This document shows, piece after piece, positions 33,450-45,300 of a stretch of 64,000 bases of DNA. The stretch spans positions 13,454,001-13,518,000 of the forward strand of contig OX387203.1 in NCBI GenBank assembly GCA_947561715.1, read 5' to 3'. A program made the translations under genes and the position numbers. Position 1 is the stretch's first letter. The number at the start of each line of letters is the position of its first letter. The DNA is from Ascidia mentula (lineage: Eukaryota > Chordata > Ascidiacea > Phlebobranchia > Ascidiidae). A model generated the notes under the pieces. The model was not told where the DNA came from. It saw only the letters and a list, made by a program, of their open reading frames with translations, and made no database searches.

Positions 33450-35330
33450 CTGTAAATGAAATATTTATTCAAAATTAGACTCTTTATTGGTCAAGTTTTA
33501 TAAAAATGTTTATAGCTAGTATATTTATCAGAAGCAATGTTTCTTGCACAAAACAGAAATGTTATAATAGTGGTTACAAATCTCGAAAAGAAAAAAGTGG
33601 TAATTAGATTGCATCATACTGTGGCAGCAAGAAGGTAAAGTTTTAGGAAAACAAAGATCAGTGATCAGCACATTCAAAGCATAAGAGAATTCACAAAACA
33701 TATGTTTTCACCTTTACAGAATATTTCTATTTTGAAGGATGTGTTTGCATTACATGATGACTTCACAACAGTCTGATAAGGTGTTGTTGTTTCGCTTCAA
33801 CCTGCAAAATTAAACATGATTTATAAAATTAACAATATTTGGAAAGAACCTGCTAAAAATATACTTCTGAAGCCTTTCCTTTGACGAAAAATCACAAGTA
33901 AAAGTTGGGTGCAGTGAATTATTTTAGGAAATTAGTAGGAGTTGCAAATATTTTTTATAAGCAGGCACTTTATGTCTATTATGTCAAGCAAGTGCATGAC
34001 AATATTTTGTAAGGGAGCAGATTAAAACAATGCTGGGAAACAACAAAATCAAAATGGCTCACAAATGACTACACTCTAGTTTGATGGTAGTAATTTTTGC
34101 TGTTTTTTGAAAAAGCTTTCTGGACCAATTTGGGTTGCTTAAGGAAAGAATAAGAAACATAATTTTAATGTACAACAGATTAAAATAACAAAAAAAATAT
34201 GCTTTAACTTACCTCACTGTTAATATGCAAAGTTTTTCATCCAACAAAAGTGACAGCTCCTACAAAATACAGACAAATAAGTTGAACAAACCTTACGTAG
34301 AGTATCAAAATTGGCATAAAGAAGAATAAATTTTTGGTTTTTTTTTTCAGCCTGTCATCAACGATTTATCGATATTTGTAATAAAATTGACAATAACAAA
34401 CCCAACAACATTTTTGCTCCTGAAGTGCAAAGATTTAAGAACTAGGTACAATAAGGTATATAAACACAACAAAGAATAACAAAATGACTTACAACAAAAG
34501 AAAACTGAAGGACTGGAGATGTTTATCTGTGTCATCAACTGTTTATCGGGCATATACGACATTTTTATAAATGCTATGATCATCCATGGACCCAAAGTAA
34601 AAGGTTTAGGATCTGAAACCTGAAGAAAATCAAACAACCATAGCATTAATATGAAATAAAATCAGACCAAAAAATGTTGTCAAATCAAAGGCAATCACCT
34701 GTTAAGAGGTTGTCTGGTTTTCTTAAAAGAGTGAACAATTTTTTTCATTGCCATGACTTTTATTGTTTGCATGTCCGTCACACCAGACTGTGGCCTGGTG
34801 AGGTATGTTTGTGCACAGAATAAGCTGAAGACAAGAGATGAAGGTTAACTCAAAAACAAAATTATAGGTCAGCACAGTACGTCAGTTGCTGGACGCTGGT
34901 TACAGTTGGAAAATATTTCAATATTTTCAAATATTTTTACTGACATCACAGTTGGTAACTTGATTGCTTACTGAATCTGGGTTGTTTTGTCCGACATGGT
35001 CATTTATCTTTATGTTCTGAAACTGTTTAGTTATCACACTTTTAACTCTTTCTTAAGAATGTTTTTATACCAGTATTTAAAGAATTGTTAGTACATTAAG
35101 GAAGTATCAGGATTAGTAGGCTATACTTCAATGTCTGAATCAGTGGAAGTTTTTGTTTAATACACAAACTGGTACTGGTATAACACACAACCGCATAAAA
35201 ATGGTATAATTTGACGTGGGTTGCAAAACTAAAACATAATTACCTACCTTAAGTTTTAACAAGCAGCTTTCCTTCCAAAACGCATCGTTCACTAAATAAA
35301 CTCTAACAGCAAGTCAACTTTAGCCAAGTA
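33450..35330 (-). pseudogene. Exon-like blocks with splice sites and poly(A) signals inside the DNA transposon
   Basis: On the minus strand several short blocks are bounded by consensus splice sites. 35248-~35330 ends before GTAGGT. 34972-35016 lies between TTTCAG and GTAAGC. 34699-34824 follows CTTCAG and precedes GTGATT. 34493-34619 follows CTTCAG and precedes GTAAGT. 34213-34259 follows TTTGTAG and precedes GTAAGT. A last block from 33801 follows TTTTGCAG. Two AATAAA signals (33483-33488 and 33466-33471) lie ~300 bp past the last acceptor. The last two blocks join in phase (ELSLLLDEKLCILTV, Arg, then LKRNNNTLSDCCEVIM and a stop). The earlier blocks do not all join in one frame, so this is a decayed or noncoding unit. 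I do not recognise the product. It could be captured host sequence or the relic of the element's own gene; chance is not excluded. Confidence 0.35.
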
Positions 35331-36099
35331 TTTTTCTTCCAAATTAACGAGTTTCGAAAATACGCGGCAAAACATAAAAATGTTATGCGAATATGTTTTT
35401 TCCTTTTATTTTTACAATCTTCTTTTGGGTAACGGAATGCTTGTTAAACAACAATACATCGCTTAATTTATTTTTATTTTTAAACACTCAATGCAAAACT
35501 GAATGTTAATTCAAAATTTTCAATTAATCTGTTCTAATACATTGATTGCAAAAAAGCCACATGTGGGCCGTATCTCCCAAGTCTTGAAAATTGAGCTTTA
35601 GAGGTCATTCGCCTTCATGCACCTGGTGACAGTTTCTCTTGTTTGTCAAAAACAATTGCCGGGTCTGATGACTTATGAAGCAGAACTACGACTGGTTAAC
35701 AGAAAATAGTTTTGACCAGAATTCCCAAACAAGGGTCAGGACTAACAGAAAATGGCAAATTGAGCATAATTTCTGTGATTCATTTTTCCACAAAATCTAC
35801 CTCAATATTTTGGTAGTTTTTCAGCTACATGTTCAACAGCACCCTCTACCAATTTACTGCCTAGAAACCATAATAAAACCGCCCCAAGCTCGCTGAATCG
35901 CTATGGCAACAGCCTGTTCATTTGCGCTCATTCAATCAAAACACCAGCACCCATGCATGACCAATTGCATTGTTGCACACAAGTAACTCTTTTCCACAGA
36001 AATACAAAGATACGTCCACCAGATGGTAAATTTAGTTAGTTCTACCCATATGTCATTCTCTATCAATGGAAAACACTTTACAATTGCAATGATCACCGA
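35331..36099. other. AT-rich transposon interior with no recognised gene
   Basis: About 770 bp with no coding region I can support; the 73-codon frame at 35675-35896 lacks any recognisable feature. Going toward 36000, GC content rises and CCAAT-like ATTGG and a GTTGCCATAGCGAT element (reverse strand, near 35900) appear. That would suit a promoter for the minus-strand unit, but the evidence is slight. Confidence 0.35.
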
Positions 36100-36326
36100 G
36101 CATACAAGGGTGGAACTACAACAACCACATGGGTGTAACTTTCCACCGACAATTTATCAATGCGTGGAAAAGCACACGCCAAAAATTTTCAGGTGGAAAA
36201 CTACAACAAAGGGGTGGATTTTAACACGTAAAGATGGTAAAATTCCACTTCGGGGTGGAAAAGTCAAACATAGGTTGGAAAATTCCAAGCTATGTTCGTA
36301 ATTACCACCTTTTTGCCACCCCAAAA
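36100..36326. repeat. Right subterminal motif array
   Basis: Counterpart of the left array: GGGTGGAACTAC, GCGTGGAAAAGC, AGGTGGAAAACT, GGGGTGGATTTT, GGGGTGGAAAAGTC and AGGTTGGAAAATTCC occur within ~230 bp, with a few inverse copies (ACTTTCCACC, AATTCCACTT). A chance open frame at 36023-36301 overlaps it and is not a gene. Confidence 0.7.
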
Positions 36327-36336
36327 ATTTACAGTG
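36327..36336 (-). repeat. Right terminal inverted repeat
   Basis: ATTTACAGTG, followed by the TA target copy at 36337-36338. It mirrors 33169-33178. Confidence 0.9.
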
Positions 36337-36338
36337 TA

Positions 36339-39300
36339 GGCTGCTTTTTTACTTGGGCGCGCATGATTTTTGTTCTATGTGAATAAGTGTAGGAGGTGGG
36401 AAATGCCCACCGTGTAGACCTCTGTCACAATAGAAATTGTGACGTCACAGAGCATGCTTGCTCACCATGCCCTATTGCTGTCCAGAGGCGAGGATGCTCT
36501 CCTTGCCGATGCAAATGTGGCAAATACGGCGGCACTCAGTGTTGAAAATTGCCATTCCACGTGCTTGCGATGTCCCAACCACTCCAAGTGCCCACCAGGC
36601 CAACCTCCGCCCCACTCCCTCCAGTCGACATTCTATTTGAATAAGGTAAGCATCACGCCCTGTCCGGGCTACTTTTTAACTACTTAATCGTTTGCAAAGG
36701 CCGCCCGCCGTGGTTGCCGCGTCGACGAAGCCGGCTCGTGCTCATTATGCCCAATTACTGTCCAGCGGCATGCATACTTTTCTGTCGTTGCAAGCGTGGT
36801 AATTACCGCTGCACTCTCAGTGTTGAAAATCGCCATTCCACGTGCTTGCCATGTCGCAACCACTCCAAGTGCCCACCAGGCCAAGCTCCGACCCTCTGCC
36901 ACCAGTCGACATTCTATTTGAATAAGGTAAGCATCACGCCCTGTCCGGGCTACTTTTTAACTACTTAATCGTTTGCAAAGGCCCCCCGCCGTCGTTGCCG
37001 CGTCGACGACGCCGGCTCGTGCTCATTATGCCCAATTACTGTCCAGCGGCAGACATAATTTTCAGTCGTTGCAAGCGTGGTAATTACCGCTGCACTCTCA
37101 GTGTTGAAAATTGCCATTCCACGTGCTTGCGATGTCCCAACCACTCAACGTGCCCACCAGGCCAACCTCCGCCCCTCTCCCACCAGTCGACATTCTATTT
37201 GAATAAGGTAAGCATCACGCCCTGTCCGGGCTACTTTTTAACTACTTAATCGTTTGCAAAGGCCCCCCGCCGTCGTTGCCGCGTCGACGACGCCGGCTCG
37301 TGCTCATTATGCCAAATTACTGTCCAGCGGCAGACATACTTTTCAGTCGTTGCAAGCGTGGTAATTACCGCTGCACTCTCAGTGTTGAAAATTGCCATTC
37401 CACGTGCTTGCGATGTCCCAACCACTCAACGTGCCCACCAGGCCAACCTCCGCCCCTCTCCCGCCAGTCGATATTCTATTTGAATAAGGTAAGCATCACG
37501 CCCTGTCCGGGCTACTTTTTAACTACTTAATCGTTTGCAAAGACCCCCTGCCGTCGTTGCCGCGTCGACGACGACTCGTGCTCATTATGCCCAATTACTG
37601 TACAGCGGCTAGGCTGCTTTTTTACTTGGGCGCGCATGATTTTTGTTCTATGTGAATAAGTGTAGGAGGTGGGAAATGCCCACCGTGTAGACCTCTGTCA
37701 CAATAGAAATTGTGACGTCACAGAGCATGCTTGCTCACCATGCCCTATTGCTGTCCAGAGGCGAGGATGCTCTCCTTGCCGATGCAAATGTGGCAAATAC
37801 GGCGGCACTCAGTGTTGAAAATTGCCATTCCACGTGCTTGCGATGTCCCAACCACTCCAAGTGCCCACCAGGCCAACCTCCGCCCCACTCCCTCCAGTCG
37901 ACATTCTATTTGAATAAGGTAAGCATCACGCCCTGTCCGGGCTACTTTTTAACTACTTAATCGTTTGCAAAGGCCGCCCGCCGTGGTTGCCGCGTCGACG
38001 AAGCCGGCTCGTGCTCATTATGCCCAATTACTGTCCAGCGGCATGCATACTTTTCTGTCGTTGCAAGCGTGGTAATTACCGCTGCACTCTCAGTGTTGAA
38101 AATCGCCATTCCACGTGCTTGCCATGTCGCAACCACTCCAAGTGCCCACCAGGCCAAGCTCCGACCCTCTGCCACCAGTCGACATTCTATTTGAATAAGG
38201 TAAGCATCACGCCCTGTCCGGGCTACTTTTTAACTACTTAATCGTTTGCAAAGGCCCCCCGCCGTCGTTGCCGCGTCGACGACGCCGGCTCGTGCTCATT
38301 ATGCCCAATTACTGTCCAGCGGCAGACATAATTTTCAGTCGTTGCAAGCGTGGTAATTACCGCTGCACTCTCAGTGTTGAAAATTGCCATTCCACGTGCT
38401 TGCGATGTCCCAACCACTCAACGTGCCCACCAGGCCAACCTCCGCCCCTCTCCCACCAGTCGACATTCTATTTGAATAAGGTAAGCATCACGCCCTGTCC
38501 GGGCTACTTTTTAACTACTTAATCGTTTGCAAAGGCCCCCCGCCGTCGTTGCCGCGTCGACGACGCCGGCTCGTGCTCATTATGCCAAATTACTGTCCAG
38601 CGGCAGACATACTTTTCAGTCGTTGCAAGCGTGGTAATTACCGCTGCACTCTCAGTGTTGAAAATTGCCATTCCACGTGCTTGCGATGTCCCAACCACTC
38701 AACGTGCCCACCAGGCCAACCTCCGCCCCTCTCCCGCCAGTCGATATTCTATTTGAATAAGGTAAGCATCACGCCCTGTCCGGGCTACTTTTTAACTACT
38801 TAATCGTTTGCAAAGACCCCCTGCCGTCGTTGCCGCGTCGACGACGACTCGTGCTCATTATGCCCAATTACTGTACAGCGGCTAGGCTGCTTTTTTACTT
38901 GGGCGCGCATGATTTTTGTTCTATGTGAATAAGTGTAGGAGGTGGGAAATGCCCACCGTGTAGACCTCTGTCACAATAGAAATTGTGACGTCACAGAGCA
39001 TGCTTGCTCACCATGCCCTATTGCTGTCCAGAGGCGAGGATGCTCTCCTTGCCGATGCAAATGTGGCAAATACGGCGGCACTCAGTGTTGAAAATTGCCA
39101 TTCCACGTGCTTGCGATGTCCCAACCACTCCAAGTGCCCACCAGGCCAACCTCCGCCCCACTCCCTCCAGTCGACATTCTATTTGAATAAGGTAAGCATC
39201 ACGCCCTGTCCGGGCTACTTTTTAACTACTTAATCGTTTGCAAAGGCCGCCCGCCGTGGTTGCCGCGTCGACGAAGCCGGCTCGTGCTCATTATGCCCAA

Positions 39301-42300
39301 TTACTGTCCAGCGGCATGCATACTTTTCTGTCGTTGCAAGCGTGGTAATTACCGCTGCACTCTCAGTGTTGAAAATCGCCATTCCACGTGCTTGCCATGT
39401 CGCAACCACTCCAAGTGCCCACCAGGCCAAGCTCCGACCCTCTGCCACCAGTCGACATTCTATTTGAATAAGGTAAGCATCACGCCCTGTCCGGGCTACT
39501 TTTTAACTACTTAATCGTTTGCAAAGGCCCCCCGCCGTCGTTGCCGCGTCGACGACGCCGGCTCGTGCTCATTATGCCCAATTACTGTCCAGCGGCAGAC
39601 ATAATTTTCAGTCGTTGCAAGCGTGGTAATTACCGCTGCACTCTCAGTGTTGAAAATTGCCATTCCACGTGCTTGCGATGTCCCAACCACTCAACGTGCC
39701 CACCAGGCCAACCTCCGCCCCTCTCCCACCAGTCGACATTCTATTTGAATAAGGTAAGCATCACGCCCTGTCCGGGCTACTTTTTAACTACTTAATCGTT
39801 TGCAAAGGCCCCCCGCCGTCGTTGCCGCGTCGACGACGCCGGCTCGTGCTCATTATGCCAAATTACTGTCCAGCGGCAGACATACTTTTCAGTCGTTGCA
39901 AGCGTGGTAATTACCGCTGCACTCTCAGTGTTGAAAATTGCCATTCCACGTGCTTGCGATGTCCCAACCACTCAACGTGCCCACCAGGCCAACCTCCGCC
40001 CCTCTCCCGCCAGTCGATATTCTATTTGAATAAGGTAAGCATCACGCCCTGTCCGGGCTACTTTTTAACTACTTAATCGTTTGCAAAGACCCCCTGCCGT
40101 CGTTGCCGCGTCGACGACGACTCGTGCTCATTATGCCCAATTACTGTACAGCGGCTAGGCTGCTTTTTTACTTGGGCGCGCATGATTTTTGTTCTATGTG
40201 AATAAGTGTAGGAGGTGGGAAATGCCCACCGTGTAGACCTCTGTCACAATAGAAATTGTGACGTCACAGAGCATGCTTGCTCACCATGCCCTATTGCTGT
40301 CCAGAGGCGAGGATGCTCTCCTTGCCGATGCAAATGTGGCAAATACGGCGGCACTCAGTGTTGAAAATTGCCATTCCACGTGCTTGCGATGTCCCAACCA
40401 CTCCAAGTGCCCACCAGGCCAACCTCCGCCCCACTCCCTCCAGTCGACATTCTATTTGAATAAGGTAAGCATCACGCCCTGTCCGGGCTACTTTTTAACT
40501 ACTTAATCGTTTGCAAAGGCCGCCCGCCGTGGTTGCCGCGTCGACGAAGCCGGCTCGTGCTCATTATGCCCAATTACTGTCCAGCGGCATGCATACTTTT
40601 CTGTCGTTGCAAGCGTGGTAATTACCGCTGCACTCTCAGTGTTGAAAATCGCCATTCCACGTGCTTGCCATGTCGCAACCACTCCAAGTGCCCACCAGGC
40701 CAAGCTCCGACCCTCTGCCACCAGTCGACATTCTATTTGAATAAGGTAAGCATCACGCCCTGTCCGGGCTACTTTTTAACTACTTAATCGTTTGCAAAGG
40801 CCCCCCGCCGTCGTTGCCGCGTCGACGACGCCGGCTCGTGCTCATTATGCCCAATTACTGTCCAGCGGCAGACATAATTTTCAGTCGTTGCAAGCGTGGT
40901 AATTACCGCTGCACTCTCAGTGTTGAAAATTGCCATTCCACGTGCTTGCGATGTCCCAACCACTCAACGTGCCCACCAGGCCAACCTCCGCCCCTCTCCC
41001 ACCAGTCGACATTCTATTTGAATAAGGTAAGCATCACGCCCTGTCCGGGCTACTTTTTAACTACTTAATCGTTTGCAAAGGCCCCCCGCCGTCGTTGCCG
41101 CGTCGACGACGCCGGCTCGTGCTCATTATGCCAAATTACTGTCCAGCGGCAGACATACTTTTCAGTCGTTGCAAGCGTGGTAATTACCGCTGCACTCTCA
41201 GTGTTGAAAATTGCCATTCCACGTGCTTGCGATGTCCCAACCACTCAACGTGCCCACCAGGCCAACCTCCGCCCCTCTCCCGCCAGTCGATATTCTATTT
41301 GAATAAGGTAAGCATCACGCCCTGTCCGGGCTACTTTTTAACTACTTAATCGTTTGCAAAGACCCCCTGCCGTCGTTGCCGCGTCGACGACGACTCGTGC
41401 TCATTATGCCCAATTACTGTACAGCGGCTAGGCTGCTTTTTTACTTGGGCGCGCATGATTTTTGTTCTATGTGAATAAGTGTAGGAGGTGGGAAATGCCC
41501 ACCGTGTAGACCTCTGTCACAATAGAAATTGTGACGTCACAGAGCATGCTTGCTCACCATGCCCTATTGCTGTCCAGAGGCGAGGATGCTCTCCTTGCCG
41601 ATGCAAATGTGGCAAATACGGCGGCACTCAGTGTTGAAAATTGCCATTCCACGTGCTTGCGATGTCCCAACCACTCCAAGTGCCCACCAGGCCAACCTCC
41701 GCCCCACTCCCTCCAGTCGACATTCTATTTGAATAAGGTAAGCATCACGCCCTGTCCGGGCTACTTTTTAACTACTTAATCGTTTGCAAAGGCCGCCCGC
41801 CGTGGTTGCCGCGTCGACGAAGCCGGCTCGTGCTCATTATGCCCAATTACTGTCCAGCGGCATGCATACTTTTCTGTCGTTGCAAGCGTGGTAATTACCG
41901 CTGCACTCTCAGTGTTGAAAATCGCCATTCCACGTGCTTGCCATGTCGCAACCACTCCAAGTGCCCACCAGGCCAAGCTCCGACCCTCTGCCACCAGTCG
42001 ACATTCTATTTGAATAAGGTAAGCATCACGCCCTGTCCGGGCTACTTTTTAACTACTTAATCGTTTGCAAAGGCCCCCCGCCGTCGTTGCCGCGTCGACG
42101 ACGCCGGCTCGTGCTCATTATGCCCAATTACTGTCCAGCGGCAGACATAATTTTCAGTCGTTGCAAGCGTGGTAATTACCGCTGCACTCTCAGTGTTGAA
42201 AATTGCCATTCCACGTGCTTGCGATGTCCCAACCACTCAACGTGCCCACCAGGCCAACCTCCGCCCCTCTCCCACCAGTCGACATTCTATTTGAATAAGG

Positions 42301-45300
42301 TAAGCATCACGCCCTGTCCGGGCTACTTTTTAACTACTTAATCGTTTGCAAAGGCCCCCCGCCGTCGTTGCCGCGTCGACGACGCCGGCTCGTGCTCATT
42401 ATGCCAAATTACTGTCCAGCGGCAGACATACTTTTCAGTCGTTGCAAGCGTGGTAATTACCGCTGCACTCTCAGTGTTGAAAATTGCCATTCCACGTGCT
42501 TGCGATGTCCCAACCACTCAACGTGCCCACCAGGCCAACCTCCGCCCCTCTCCCGCCAGTCGATATTCTATTTGAATAAGGTAAGCATCACGCCCTGTCC
42601 GGGCTACTTTTTAACTACTTAATCGTTTGCAAAGACCCCCTGCCGTCGTTGCCGCGTCGACGACGACTCGTGCTCATTATGCCCAATTACTGTACAGCGG
42701 CTAGGCTGCTTTTTTACTTGGGCGCGCATGATTTTTGTTCTATGTGAATAAGTGTAGGAGGTGGGAAATGCCCACCGTGTAGACCTCTGTCACAATAGAA
42801 ATTGTGACGTCACAGAGCATGCTTGCTCACCATGCCCTATTGCTGTCCAGAGGCGAGGATGCTCTCCTTGCCGATGCAAATGTGGCAAATACGGCGGCAC
42901 TCAGTGTTGAAAATTGCCATTCCACGTGCTTGCGATGTCCCAACCACTCCAAGTGCCCACCAGGCCAACCTCCGCCCCACTCCCTCCAGTCGACATTCTA
43001 TTTGAATAAGGTAAGCATCACGCCCTGTCCGGGCTACTTTTTAACTACTTAATCGTTTGCAAAGGCCGCCCGCCGTGGTTGCCGCGTCGACGAAGCCGGC
43101 TCGTGCTCATTATGCCCAATTACTGTCCAGCGGCATGCATACTTTTCTGTCGTTGCAAGCGTGGTAATTACCGCTGCACTCTCAGTGTTGAAAATCGCCA
43201 TTCCACGTGCTTGCCATGTCGCAACCACTCCAAGTGCCCACCAGGCCAAGCTCCGACCCTCTGCCACCAGTCGACATTCTATTTGAATAAGGTAAGCATC
43301 ACGCCCTGTCCGGGCTACTTTTTAACTACTTAATCGTTTGCAAAGGCCCCCCGCCGTCGTTGCCGCGTCGACGACGCCGGCTCGTGCTCATTATGCCCAA
43401 TTACTGTCCAGCGGCAGACATAATTTTCAGTCGTTGCAAGCGTGGTAATTACCGCTGCACTCTCAGTGTTGAAAATTGCCATTCCACGTGCTTGCGATGT
43501 CCCAACCACTCAACGTGCCCACCAGGCCAACCTCCGCCCCTCTCCCACCAGTCGACATTCTATTTGAATAAGGTAAGCATCACGCCCTGTCCGGGCTACT
43601 TTTTAACTACTTAATCGTTTGCAAAGGCCCCCCGCCGTCGTTGCCGCGTCGACGACGCCGGCTCGTGCTCATTATGCCAAATTACTGTCCAGCGGCAGAC
43701 ATACTTTTCAGTCGTTGCAAGCGTGGTAATTACCGCTGCACTCTCAGTGTTGAAAATTGCCATTCCACGTGCTTGCGATGTCCCAACCACTCAACGTGCC
43801 CACCAGGCCAACCTCCGCCCCTCTCCCGCCAGTCGATATTCTATTTGAATAAGGTAAGCATCACGCCCTGTCCGGGCTACTTTTTAACTACTTAATCGTT
43901 TGCAAAGACCCCCTGCCGTCGTTGCCGCGTCGACGACGACTCGTGCTCATTATGCCCAATTACTGTACAGCGGCTAGGCTGCTTTTTTACTTGGGCGCGC
44001 ATGATTTTTGTTCTATGTGAATAAGTGTAGGAGGTGGGAAATGCCCACCGTGTAGACCTCTGTCACAATAGAAATTGTGACGTCACAGAGCATGCTTGCT
44101 CACCATGCCCTATTGCTGTCCAGAGGCGAGGATGCTCTCCTTGCCGATGCAAATGTGGCAAATACGGCGGCACTCAGTGTTGAAAATTGCCATTCCACGT
44201 GCTTGCGATGTCCCAACCACTCCAAGTGCCCACCAGGCCAACCTCCGCCCCACTCCCTCCAGTCGACATTCTATTTGAATAAGGTAAGCATCACGCCCTG
44301 TCCGGGCTACTTTTTAACTACTTAATCGTTTGCAAAGGCCGCCCGCCGTGGTTGCCGCGTCGACGAAGCCGGCTCGTGCTCATTATGCCCAATTACTGTC
44401 CAGCGGCATGCATACTTTTCTGTCGTTGCAAGCGTGGTAATTACCGCTGCACTCTCAGTGTTGAAAATCGCCATTCCACGTGCTTGCCATGTCGCAACCA
44501 CTCCAAGTGCCCACCAGGCCAAGCTCCGACCCTCTGCCACCAGTCGACATTCTATTTGAATAAGGTAAGCATCACGCCCTGTCCGGGCTACTTTTTAACT
44601 ACTTAATCGTTTGCAAAGGCCCCCCGCCGTCGTTGCCGCGTCGACGACGCCGGCTCGTGCTCATTATGCCCAATTACTGTCCAGCGGCAGACATAATTTT
44701 CAGTCGTTGCAAGCGTGGTAATTACCGCTGCACTCTCAGTGTTGAAAATTGCCATTCCACGTGCTTGCGATGTCCCAACCACTCAACGTGCCCACCAGGC
44801 CAACCTCCGCCCCTCTCCCACCAGTCGACATTCTATTTGAATAAGGTAAGCATCACGCCCTGTCCGGGCTACTTTTTAACTACTTAATCGTTTGCAAAGG
44901 CCCCCCGCCGTCGTTGCCGCGTCGACGACGCCGGCTCGTGCTCATTATGCCAAATTACTGTCCAGCGGCAGACATACTTTTCAGTCGTTGCAAGCGTGGT
45001 AATTACCGCTGCACTCTCAGTGTTGAAAATTGCCATTCCACGTGCTTGCGATGTCCCAACCACTCAACGTGCCCACCAGGCCAACCTCCGCCCCTCTCCC
45101 GCCAGTCGATATTCTATTTGAATAAGGTAAGCATCACGCCCTGTCCGGGCTACTTTTTAACTACTTAATCGTTTGCAAAGACCCCCTGCCGTCGTTGCCG
45201 CGTCGACGACGACTCGTGCTCATTATGCCCAATTACTGTACAGCGGCTAGGCTGCTTTTTTACTTGGGCGCGCATGATTTTTGTTCTATGTGAATAAGTG

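Larger units (their letters stand above)
33169..36336. mobile_element. Non-autonomous TIR DNA transposon, 3168 bp, TA target duplication
   Basis: Satellite D reads CGGCTAGGCTGC. Here it is split as CGGC-TA-CACTGTAAAT ... ATTTACAGTG-TA-GGCTGC, giving a TA duplication and perfect 10-bp inverted termini. Both ends carry 200-250 bp dense in GTGGAAAA/TTTTCCAC-type motifs in mixed orientation. Such subterminal arrays are typical of CACTA-like (CMC group) elements; the TA duplication would suit the Mirage branch. Tc1/mariner also gives TA, so the superfamily call is tentative. No transposase frame is visible, so it would need enzyme from elsewhere. The interior is AT-rich, unlike the satellite. A single insertion, later than amplification of the surrounding HORs. 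Confidence 0.88.

Noticed and set aside
36023-36301. 92-codon frame near the right end of the DNA transposon
   Set aside because: It lies largely in the subterminal motif array and its translation reflects the GTGGAAAA repeats.
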